DNA of 64,000 bases from positions 12,332,007-12,396,006 of the forward strand of contig JAFMSR010000007.1 of the NCBI GenBank assembly GCA_022818135.1. Direction: 5' to 3'. The DNA is from Saxidomus purpurata (lineage: Eukaryota; Mollusca; Bivalvia; Venerida; Veneridae). Positions within the stretch are counted from its first letter, which is position 1. Every line of letters begins with the position of its first letter. The notes beneath the pieces were generated by a model, which saw nothing but the letters and a program-made list of their open reading frames with translations, made no database searches and was not told the DNA's origin. Of the stretch, positions 12,001 to 24,000 are shown one piece after another. Position numbers and translations under genes: made by a program.

Positions 12001-15000
12001 GTGTGTATTGGCACTTTTCTTTATTTACGATAGAATGATGTCATATGCGGACAACTTTTCTAATTTATCTTCTTCTTCTACTTCTCTCAATATCGTACAG
12101 GCACGGTGAAATAGACGTCTATATACAGGTGCTCGTTTGTATACAAGGTGATGAAATATTCCCGTTTTAAAGATATAAGGTAAAATGTGAACATACAATA
12201 TCTCCTGACCTTATTAATTCATTTGAATGATAACAAGTAACAATATAGTTTTACCAATCGATCATCGTTTGTTGCCAGATTTTTTTAACACTTTGTTTGA
12301 AACAACCTCCAAAAGTTTATAAACCTTGGAAAGGGTGACCCCTTAGTTAGTTTAGATTGATCAATTATTTTTATGTTGGACTTATGAAAGATCTGGATTC
12401 GGCAACAAAAATGGTCTGTTCGATAAAGGTGTAGAAAATCTTGACACTGAAACCATTTAATGCTTAATCTAACAAAATTGATCGAGAAGTGTTGATAAAC
12501 AAAAAGAATGAGGAGCGTATTATCAGATGTTAACACATGGCTATTCCCCAACCGAGTGCTCTTTCTATGCCCAAGAAATTTGAGGTGTGAGGAATGGATA
12601 TGGTATAGGTTATAATTTTATAGAATATCAGTAACTATAACGTGTTGAGGGATGTTCACCTGCACTTTCTCTGTGTTCATTTCGCATATTAAATTGTAAG
12701 CGTAACGCAAACATTTTATGCGGAAATCAATAAAGGGGGATAAGTCAAAACCAGGTTAAGTTTGAGTCATGGCTCTTAAACACCGCACTGCATCTTTATG
12801 TAATCTATGACTGTATGCAATTTTAATCAGTTCAGTTTGACTAAAGGAGATATGGTCATGGCAAGAAAAAAAGTAATAAAAGGAGATATTTAAAAAAGGA
12901 CAAGCTAGAGTTAAGGTCTTTGTACACTGCACTTTCTGTGTGTAAAGTTTAAACAAATTCTCTTGAATACTGTCGGAGTTATGTTCTGGACTAAAGTGTT
13001 CTTTAAAAAATCAATACGGGGATATAACTCAAACATAGAGTGAGGTATGGTTATGGTTCTTGGACACTGTACTGCGTGTTAATGTACTATGTACGTGTAT
13101 GCTATTGAATTAATTCAGTTAAGCACTTGAGGGCCGAGACAAGAAAATTAATAAAGGGAGATAATTCAAAACTAAGGTAAGCTAGAGTTAAGCTCCTTGT
13201 ACATGTACACTTCACTTTCATTCGATGTCCTCTGTCTATGTGTAAAGTTTATATAATTCCCTTAAATACTTTCATAGTTATCTCCGGACAAAAGTGACAG
13301 ACGGACGGACGGACGGACGGACGGACGGACGGACGGACGGACGGACAGACAGACGGAGCCGACTGCCATATTCCTCCTGCCTGGGGGTGGGGGGGGGGGA
13401 GGAAAATATGGAAAAAATATTGTGAGGTTTATGTACTCAGCTGAGCAACTCCTAAATTAGGATGTTAATTTTAGAATCATCCAGTTGATATTCGTCTGGC
13501 GAAGATTGCATGCATTCAAGCATATTATTCAACTCTTGGACCAAGAAATTTGACAGCTTCTGATTGGGAATTTTTTGATAATGCCTCGAGAAGCAGGTGA
13601 TTGTTTCTGAAAAAATCTTTGAATTATATAATGCAGTAGAACAATTTTTCTTAAATCCCGTTTCAAATATAAGTACACAAAGTCATTTCATAACGTGATA
13701 CTTGTACAATGTATCTATAAGTTACAAATGTAGTATAGTAATTACACTTCGTCATACTTCAAGGACAAGATTAAATTATGCAAGACTTGTAATTTATGAC
13801 ACGGAGTTTTAATTTATATGTTCATTTGCACAATATGCAACGTTGCCGTTATTTTTATGTCATACTTGCATTGAAATAACACCAATTTTCTGAATGGATT
13901 TTCTGAAGTATTATCCAAGCACCAAAGAGATAACAGTTTTCAAATATTTTGTTTTCAGATTTGGGTATATAGCACCATCTTCTGGGTTCCGAATTCGCCG
14001 TGAAATTCGAACATTGTCTGCGAAAGAATGGGATGACTACGTAAATGTGATCTTAACAATGTATCACGTACGTTTTAAATGCAAAGTTGTCTAATGATTC
14101 TATATGCGTAGTTTATCTGACTAGCGTTCCTACAGGCTATTGTCCTCCGTAAGAAACTGCCAACGTTTAATGTAGTATCATGTATACCGTCGTTAAATGT
14201 GTGCATAGTAATTACGCCCTTTGATTGTGTTTAATTAAAACAAATACATCATTGACATGAGGGTCTTTTTCTAAAAATTAACTAACACGCTACTTGAAAT
14301 CTTTTAGCAAACATTTAGTCAAATACATGCTTATCAGTTGTCGGTTTTGTTGGTCTCGGTCTTTAATTTGACATGTCACGTTTATGTTGAAGAGAATGAC
14401 TTTTCAATAGGATAAGGCCGCTTAATTATGTAAGTTTCGTGTTCATAAAAATAAGAACTACATTTAAAAAAGATAGTCGGCGCAATTTATTAGTATATGT
14501 AAGCGATTGTTAGCTAGATCTTTACAGTAAAAAAATATTTTTATTCAGTCGGAAGGCGCCAAATGTAACATGGTGAGACATAAAAGAACCTTGACCGGGA
14601 TTCGAACCCATGTACCCTTCCCTTGCAAAGTTGTTAAACCTAATGCTCTCCCGGCAACTTGTCATTGTTGTCCCTAATAGTAATTAAATATCTATCGCAA
14701 CATGTGTATCAGGAAAACAAATTTCTTATAAATATGCTACTTGAATCATTGACCGTTATTCACTGACCGACAAAGTATAAATACTTTACACATAAAATTA
14801 ACATTAATTTGGAGGTAACAACATATTATGTTGATAGATATGAATTACTTACGTACTTAAATTATTAACCCATTCAAGAAAGACTGAAAACGCAAGAGTA
14901 GTTTATTGTCTATTCTCATTCGGTATTACCAAATTCTATAATAGAACGTACCTTACAGCGTAAATTTCTTATTTCAAAAATGTTATAAATTCTACTTGTC

Positions 15001-18000
15001 ATTTCATTGGCGGTTGAAGAATTCCAAACTTTCGGTCAAAAGCGAGCTGCGCCGATAAACATTGCCGTATGACTGGGTTTCAAATATTTCGTTTCAGATA
15101 CAAAAGCAAAATATTAGTTTGTGAAATTGTAACAAAATTTAAGACACAACAGCGGTCCGAAATCGGTTAAAATGGCAAAGGTTATTAAGATTTGTACTGT
15201 AATGTGTCACTCATTGTACGGAACTCGGTTATAAGGAACATAAGTGCGTACTTTTACCATTTATTTGCATGTATACTATAAAAATAGATTTGTCTTAAAT
15301 CATTGATGTTACGCTATAGTACACTCGTAAAGTCCATGTACAAGCGACCAATGAACACACAGGTAAAACATCATATATAGGCTTAGTTGTCTCCAAAAAT
15401 GTTTCAATTGTTAATAGCAAATGGAATTTCAAGAGTTTGGTGTTATGCCACGAAAACAGTTATGTTTGAAGTTATACTGGTTAATGAAGGCACTATTTAC
15501 AGAGTAACGAAAATCAAACTGTACAACACATTAGCAAACGCTGGTCTTAAAAACGACAAATAACAATTATGTTGCATGGCTGAGAGAACTTTGATATCCT
15601 ATAAGAAATTTTCAACAGGCGCGTTACAACCTGTTGTTTTAAAATGCAGCTAGGCGCGTTACAACCTGCTGTTTTAAAATGCAGCTAGGCGAGTTACAAC
15701 CTGTTGTTTTAAAATGCAGCTAGGCGAGTTACAACCTGTTGTTTTTAAATGCAGCTAGGCGAGTTACAACCTGTTGTTTTAAAATGCAGCTAGGCGAGTT
15801 ACAACCTGTTGTTTTTAAATGCAGCTAGGCGCGTTACAACCTGCTGTTTTAAAATGCAGCTAGGCGAGTTACAACCTGCTTTTTAAATGCAGCTAGGCAA
15901 GTTACAACCGTGTTTTAAAAGCAGCTAGGCGAGTTACAACCTGCTGTTTTAAAGCAGCTGGGCGAGTTACAACCTGCTGTTTTTAAATGCAGCTAGGCGA
16001 GTTACAACCTGCTGTTTTTAAATGCAGCTAGGCGAGTTACAACCTGTTGTTTTTAAATGCAGCTAGGCGAGTTACAACCTGTTGTTTTTAAATGCAGCTA
16101 GGCGAGTTACAACCTGTTGTTTCAAAATGCAGCTAGGCGAGTTACAACCTGTTGTTTTAAAATGCAGCTGGGCGAGTTTCAACCTTTGTTTTAAAATTCA
16201 GCTAAATCTTAATTAGAATCTGATTAGCACTTTAGATATCTATTAGCAAAACAAAAAATAAGTTTACATATAGGAAACTGCTGCGTTTCTTCTTTTAAGC
16301 AATATACATGTAATTTAAAAAGTACTCTGCTATTTTTTATATTATGTACTTTCAATTTAACATGGTCAATAATGATGGTAAGACATCTTTCGTGTAATTT
16401 AAGAGCTTCAAGTAATTTTACATTAAACGAATTAATGTGACTTTAATATGAAAGAGCGTAACCAGAATCAGGTTTTGACACTTAATGTGAGAAAGAAATT
16501 TTACATGATAAACACGTTAATACTGACAGCGTCATGATTTCAAGCATATTTTCATCAATCAATATTAGTCCCGCATTACTAAGATGCAAAACAAACTATC
16601 AGAGACACATTATAACAAAGTTGAAGTACAAAGCAAAAGGACATCACTCTAATTATCATAATCTTTGTTAGCTTTTTACATTTTGTTCTCTAAATGTTAT
16701 GCCATTTGTAAAGTTTAAGTACACGTGCTTCGCCAGCGTATTGACTGAACTGATGTAAAACTATAACTAATATTTATCTGTCTTCCTATTCAAATATTAG
16801 ATCTTGTGTAAAACAGATGGGTCAGGATTTGATAAGAGTGGCCAGGGCCATTGTTACGGAAGCGTATAATGGTCGCCAGTTGCTAGATATTTATGTAGAT
16901 TTGATGCGAAAATATCGCTTCATGTTTGAAATCTTACGGGGGACATGCAAGATAACAATAGAAATAATTGCATGATAATTGTAGCATTCGTTTCTTAAGA
17001 ATCAGCGAGTAAAATCATTTTGAACGGTGTAGTTTTTGCAAGTTTTTCGAAGATTTATCTTGCTTGTATAAAATAATATATTACTAAGTAATTTATTACT
17101 AAAGATGAGTTAATATTTAGCTCCAACATCAGTGAAACTAGAGTAGATGATTTATGAAAATGTCCCCTTTTCAGCTCGCCACATTTAAAGTACAATCAAT
17201 GAAAATTGGTCAAAAATATTTGTCTTGAGGATCTCTCGACCAAGACTGATACCAGGTTACGCGGCGTCAAATCCTAGATAACCTTGTCAATTAATCGAAA
17301 AATCTTTAAAACATTGTAGAAGCCACATTTTGTACCCAATCATTCGTAAAATTGGATAGAATGTTTGTCTTGATGAAATATAGATGAAGATAGAAACTGT
17401 GCTACGTGTGATCCAAACCTAGGTCACCAGGTGAAATGATAGAAAAGCGCTGTGATCTAAATTTGCACCCTATGATTCTAGAAATGTCTTTATAAATGCT
17501 AGGTCAAGTTTGAATTGGGTCCCATGGGATCAAAATATAGATTACAAGGTGAATCATAGAACATCAACATTATAGAATTCACATTGTGAACCAAATCATC
17601 TTGATAATTAGTCAGAATGTTTGTTTTGATGAACTCTAGACTAAGTTTGTAACTGGGTCTCGTGGGGTCAAAAAGTAGAACTTCGGCTTCAATCATTTAA
17701 AAACCTACGAACACTCTAGAAGCCACATTTGACACACAGGCATCAGTCATCTTGAAAGAAAGTTTGCCTTGATGAACTTTAGGCAAGACCGAAACTGCGT
17801 TACATCTGGTCAAAGATTAGGTCACTAGGTACATTGATTTTTGACCTACGTTTGGACTGAGTGTACCATTTCGCAAAGAGATTTAAAAATTGTCAGCGGT
17901 TGGCTTTGATCATGAATTTAAACCTACTTTTTGCATTTAGGGGCAATATTATTCAGTTGAGCGATAAAGGACCATATTGGCCCTCGTGTAATTCATTAGA

Positions 18001-21000
18001 GCCAAGAGCTGCAGAGTAAATGATGGTGTTCGGTTTCTGCTTTGCGGCAGAAAACAACTAATTTACGTTAGATAAGAATTTTGTTTTGCCACACAATACG
18101 TGTCCGATTCTGGAAAAAATTCTGTTTATTAATTGTTTTAGCGAGATATGATATTGTGATTGCATTTTACGTCTAACGTGTTACGAAAACAAACCGCTCT
18201 GTTTATAAACAGTTGTTTTATTTTTTTCACGGCATAACGCACAATTGCAAAATATTATCAAGCAAAGTCAACATATTGCCACACACATGTCTAGTTGACA
18301 TAAACAGTAACTGTCGACCATTATACGCTTCCGTACATTGTGATCATCGACAAACATTGCAATAATGTTTTATCAGTGAAAGAATGGGCACGTTTACATA
18401 TTTCTGAAATATGTGTATGCCTCAAAGTTCGACGAGTTCAAATAGATCTTACAAACGCAGTCCATTCCTTGTGATTCTAAAATATTTGCAGAATCTGCTT
18501 ATAAGAAAATAATGTACATCAATTTGACGATTTGAAACTAATATCTTTACATATAGCTGAACGCGCAAATATTCCGTTCGGCTTTTTGACATTAACGTAC
18601 TATGCATTGTAAAGGGAAATAACTTTTTGTTGGTAGTTTGAAAAACTCAGCCAAATTGCCGAGTTTAGTAAAAGGAATTAAATATGACTGTGAGCAGTAA
18701 AATAGCAAATAAAACACAAAATTCTAGTATCTGAAAACAATAATTTATGTATAAACTTATCGATAAACTTTTGAAACGTGTGAGTATTCAATTGAATTTA
18801 GCTCAATATCAATACATATTATATATACATTTATATACTTATTAAACTGTCAGCTTGTTGAAATAAGTTGGCTATTTAATTGCTTAAACATTATGACCCC
18901 AGACCAGCTTAACTGTCGTAAGCTATGGATAAATATCTTCCATCAGTTTGTCAATACCTTGATTAGTTAAGTTTGTCGGAATACCGTATATTCTCCTTTG
19001 CTAAAACTTCTTTGTATAGAATTATTTTCCAAATTGTCCATGAAAAGCAAAAATGAAACCCGCAAGGAATTAGCTGAAATAACTACACGAATCTTAGAGA
19101 AACACTACAGCTGGATGTTAAGTAGTGTAATCTGCCTAATCGTTCCTTACAGTTGTCGAGACTGCTTGTCATTTCGAAGTAATTGAAATAAGTTTCCACA
19201 GAGGTAAAATGCCTGTACTAACAGTACTATAAGGACTTTCTGAATTTCCTTGGACAACCCTTGTTCTGTAAGAATACTTGAATAAATATGGCGAACGACC
19301 GTTCAAAGCTACACTTTCTTATTGTGACTTCAGGACACCATGCAAAGGAAATATTTATCATGAATATTTGGGATAGAAGCACAATGCCGCGTTCGCTTAA
19401 TTTATGAATGTGCATGTTATAATGAAGTCAATAATAAATAAATAAATGTTTACCGACATGTAATCACATGAAAACTTACGTCTGATCTATTAATAGTATC
19501 AAATGCATGTGACAACATGCTTGTAACCAAGTCTATGTCTGTCTGTTTAATAATAAACATCTTTGTTTCATTAAGTAAAAGCATTTAGCTTCGCAATCCT
19601 AGTCAAGATAAGATAAGATTTATTTTGGTATGGAGTACATACATGGCTATAACAAACATAAATGCAATAGAACAATATCACAACATGAATATAATAACCA
19701 TGGCATGTACACCGACACCAGGGATAACACAAAAAAGACTAAACTCTTATTTCCATTGTGGCCCCTTTGTGTTGGTGGCATGACAGAGAGAGGCAATGAA
19801 TAAATGTACAGTAATCAGTATTACAGAATATCACATAATTTAAATATCACAAATTGCTTTAACATTTATATTTATCCCATATTTTACTTGATCTTATCAC
19901 AAAAATACTTATTTTATTTAATGTTAATATCACATTTCATTTCTGTGAGACAGTACTTATATCATATGAAAATATCACAGTGTTGGCAGACAATTAAAAT
20001 GCCTGCATATTATTTATGGAACAAGCTGTGTAAAATGAAAGTGGACGATCTAAGAAGCATTGAACTATATGAACTATACCAAAATTATACATGTTATACG
20101 TAACTAAATTCATTAAAAAAATAAAATTTACCTGAAATTATCTCGGAAATGTTTTTTAATAGCAATCTTAGAAGCAGAGAGTTTAGTGATTTTTGTATCT
20201 TATGAGGCAATCTGTTCTACAAAGTGCAACCCATAAAGCAAAAGGATTTTGACCCAAAACACCTTACTCTTTAGGAATAGCAAATGCAAAGTATCCTTTA
20301 GTGCACACCAAATAAACCGAAATAGTTCTTTTATATATTATAAAATAATATCTGTGTTACTAATAGGTAGAATGTTTTAGAGTAAAAGTGTAGGCTTTGG
20401 CAGATAGTAGTCAAAAGGTAAGTAATACGTTATTACAGTAAACAGAACATTGTTATGATTTTTAATTAACGGGCATTGTTAATACGGAATAACTCCTCTG
20501 AGCTCTTTAACTTTACAGGAAGGAACTTTACGTAAATTCGGTCTGTTACATGGTTCGGCTATTAGACGATACCATAAAGGTGCTGCATTTCTGCCTTGGC
20601 ATAGGGTCTTTCTTACACAGTAAGTTTTAGATAAGTTCTTCATTTTAGTTGATATAAGAAAGTGTCTAATAATATAAATTGTTGTTGTTTTTTCTATAGG
20701 AAGCACCGTTGCATATTACACAAAATGAAATTTTGGATGCATTTGTTGGAAAATTATTTGTCTATTGTTTATTTTAAAAATGAATCATTTAAATCCATCT
20801 TTATAAATGTATATATTTGCTATTGCCTCACTGCAATCAATAAATCAAGAGCACTATTACGTTGAGTTTTTGTCAATGTAGTTTATTTTCAAGAAGTCAT
20901 AAATAATTACAGCTTCGAGGAAGAAATGAGAAAAATCAACCCGAAGGTATCCCTACCGTATTGGGATTACACCATTGACAACAATATTACACGACCAGTT

Positions 21001-24000
21001 GACTCTGTCGTGTGGTCGAACTGCTTCTTTGGAGACGGCGAAGGGATTGTTAAGTCGGGCCCATTTAAAATCCTATATGGGGGTTTAGGTGCTCGTCTTT
21101 CAAGAGACTATGCCAAAGACTGTGCTTCAAAATTGATCAACAAAATCGATATGACCCGTCTCCTTAATTACTGCAACTTTGAGGTAAGTGAATCGATCAA
21201 ATTCTCATATATTTCCGAACATGTACATTTTACTTTCTTTAAGTAAATAGATATATATTTTTCTGTAGAATAATTATTACGTGGTACAATGTTATTGTGA
21301 TTTAAAATAAAATAATTCTGTATTAAAACAATGCATATTACATTGTAACTATAAAATGGTTACAAAATTGAAGTTAGTAGCGATCGGATGTTGCTTCCAT
21401 TGTGATTAAGTTGATTAATTGTGTTGATTAGCTACAACCAAGGTTATTTGAATAATGTAATTGTTATGGAAATTATTCTCTTTCTGTCTGCATTTCATCC
21501 TGGCACTGCGTCCTGTACGCTAAACGACAAATTTTAAATATTACTGTAATGCGATGCAAATGGAATAGTCACTACAGTCAATGAATTTTTTTCATTTATG
21601 CAAATATCACGTGAGTACTTAACAGTAATTATTAATCCTATACATACGATTCCTAGTTTAACTTTTCACATGATTTCTTACACTTCCAAAGCAGAAGTAT
21701 GTGGTTTTTTGATTGAACACATACTTTTTTGTGTATTGTAGCTAAACTCATTTATCAATTACAGAACATAACTACCGGATCTGGAATATATACCGACAAC
21801 AGGGATAACCTAGAACTGCTACATGACGGAGTTCATGACTGGATTGGTGGAGACATGGGACGAGTTGTATTTGCAGCATTTGATCCAATCTTTTATTTGC
21901 ATCATGCTTTTATCGATTATATTTGGGAAACGTTTAGGGACCATCAGACAAAAAGGTATACAGTATCTATTTAAAATATTTATGTATTTACGAACTTAAT
22001 TATGTTGTTTATGTCCATGCCTATCGTCTGTGACTACAAGGAAAGATATTTATTAACTAGGTAAACTTCAAACAATTAAATTATATTGTCAGAAATCAAA
22101 CTAGACAATTGGATCAAAGAAATGAAGTAGTAAAAACGATTAAATTTGAACGCCTCTTTTTATCCCATGCATTTACAACTTTCAAGAAGCAAATCATTAC
22201 TATTTTCAAGTTGATATAATCATTATCACATAAATGTTGTATCGTGATGTAAATAAAGTCATACACTGTTGGCAAATTTACTCTTTATTATGGTTCAGTT
22301 TACCATTATTTTTTGTTTTCAATTATCCTTCAGTTGTGGTGATATAGATATTGAAACAGACTACAGGCGAATCGATAACCTTGGCCAAGATTTTAGCGAA
22401 CTTCATGGACCAGATGACCTAATGTGGGGATATTCGCACATTCAAAACAAATATGGGCTAAGTAAGAATTGGACGAAACAGTTTTATAACTATGCACCAC
22501 AGCCTTCTTGTCCAGATAACTGCAAAGGAGAATATATGTACTGTGATACAAAAGCAGATCCAAGATATCCCCAAGGGCTTTGTATGACTAGAACAAAAGA
22601 TGCTTGCAAACGTAAGGACGTACGGGAGACGAGATCAGTCACAGAAAATACTGACGTTCTTGTTCCAAAGTTACAATGCTCTGCTGGTATGAAACTGAAA
22701 GGACTTCCAGGAGACGGTCGAAACAGAGAAACATCAGAAAAAAAGAGCAAACGTATATTGCTAGAGGAAATTGGTAGGTAACTATATATGATAATTATAT
22801 ATATTCGTTTTTTTAACTTAAAGGGACACACCTTATAACTGATGTCGAACTAAATAACCTCAAACAATAAATAATAGATACTTTGGAAGTAATATAACTT
22901 AACCTAAAAGTTTCAGCTATATATTCCCAGTCATTATCGATAAAATCAGCGCAGTACCGTAAACCATTCAATAATCTATATAGAGTTGTTGTTGTACAAT
23001 AAAAGGGTGGAGGCGATTTATTACAGAAAGCCTCTATATTGAGTAATTGTGGTAAAATGAAGCATTTTTCGCCATAGGTTCTTCTTTGAGATTGTATTTA
23101 TTTATCATTTTACGTTCATTGAACACATAATCTATGTTTCGAGAATATAATATGCTAGATGTAGGGAGTGCCTCTTTAACAAACGTCACATTTTCAATGT
23201 CTTAGAAAACACCATCTTTAGCATTGTGTACTCTTTATCTTAATAAAATAACTGGTTAAGGTTAAAAGACGTCACAGTGAAATCCAATAAAATCTCAATT
23301 TAAAATATGACAAATTTTTCAAAGCATAATGATAAAATAACAATTTTAAATCATATCTTCATTTAACTCAAAGGTACTTTAAAGGTGGTCAATTACTTTT
23401 AAGCAACATTTTATGACAATTTTTACTTTTTGTATATTCTGTTAGAGATTTATTTAATGAACAAAAAGACCCATAGAGTTAGATCCCTATCAGAAATTTA
23501 CATTTTATTAACTTTATAAAATTTTGTTATTACTCCCCTTTAATAATATTATGAAAGTATTTAAAACGTTGAGTACTTCTTTTTTTATTTCAATATAATT
23601 TCTACTTTTACATTTGAATTGGATAGATATACAAATATTTTAACATTCTGAACCAAAATGCAAGTTTTAAAACTACGTGTAGCTTCTGAATTCATTTATT
23701 TCCAATCTATCTTGGGTGCGCACCCAATATAGGTAAAGGGAGGTAATAATAAATTTTCAAACTTGAGTTTCTAATGAATTCCATCTAAATATATAATTGT
23801 TTTAATGCAAATATCTCACAAATACAGTATAATACAATATGTCTTATATTTATATCTTTCCTTAGGCAAAGTATGTGTATCAAATTTTTACTTATGATAA
23901 AATAACTCTATCTTGGTTTGGCAACCAGGATAGGGGAAACAAAATTTAAAAATACCTCCAGTGAAAATATCACATGAATTAAGCGCTAAGTGAACATAAA

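Larger units (their letters stand above)
14068..20518. other. Intron 3 of tyrosinase 1
   Basis: 6.45 kb between exons 3 and 4. Contents in order: minus-strand tRNA-like relic (14573-14662), 35-bp minisatellite (15616-16200), TIR transposon (16855-18335), unique sequence collinear with 51540-52260, and a probable LINE-tail insertion (about 19608-20240). No additional exon with an open frame in both paralogues was found. Confidence 0.65.

Noticed and set aside
16801..16880. Extra tyrosinase exon between exons 3 and 4
   Set aside because: Exons 3 and 4 already join in phase 0. The required frame in copy 2 starts ATC TAG, and all three frames stop within about 30 bases.
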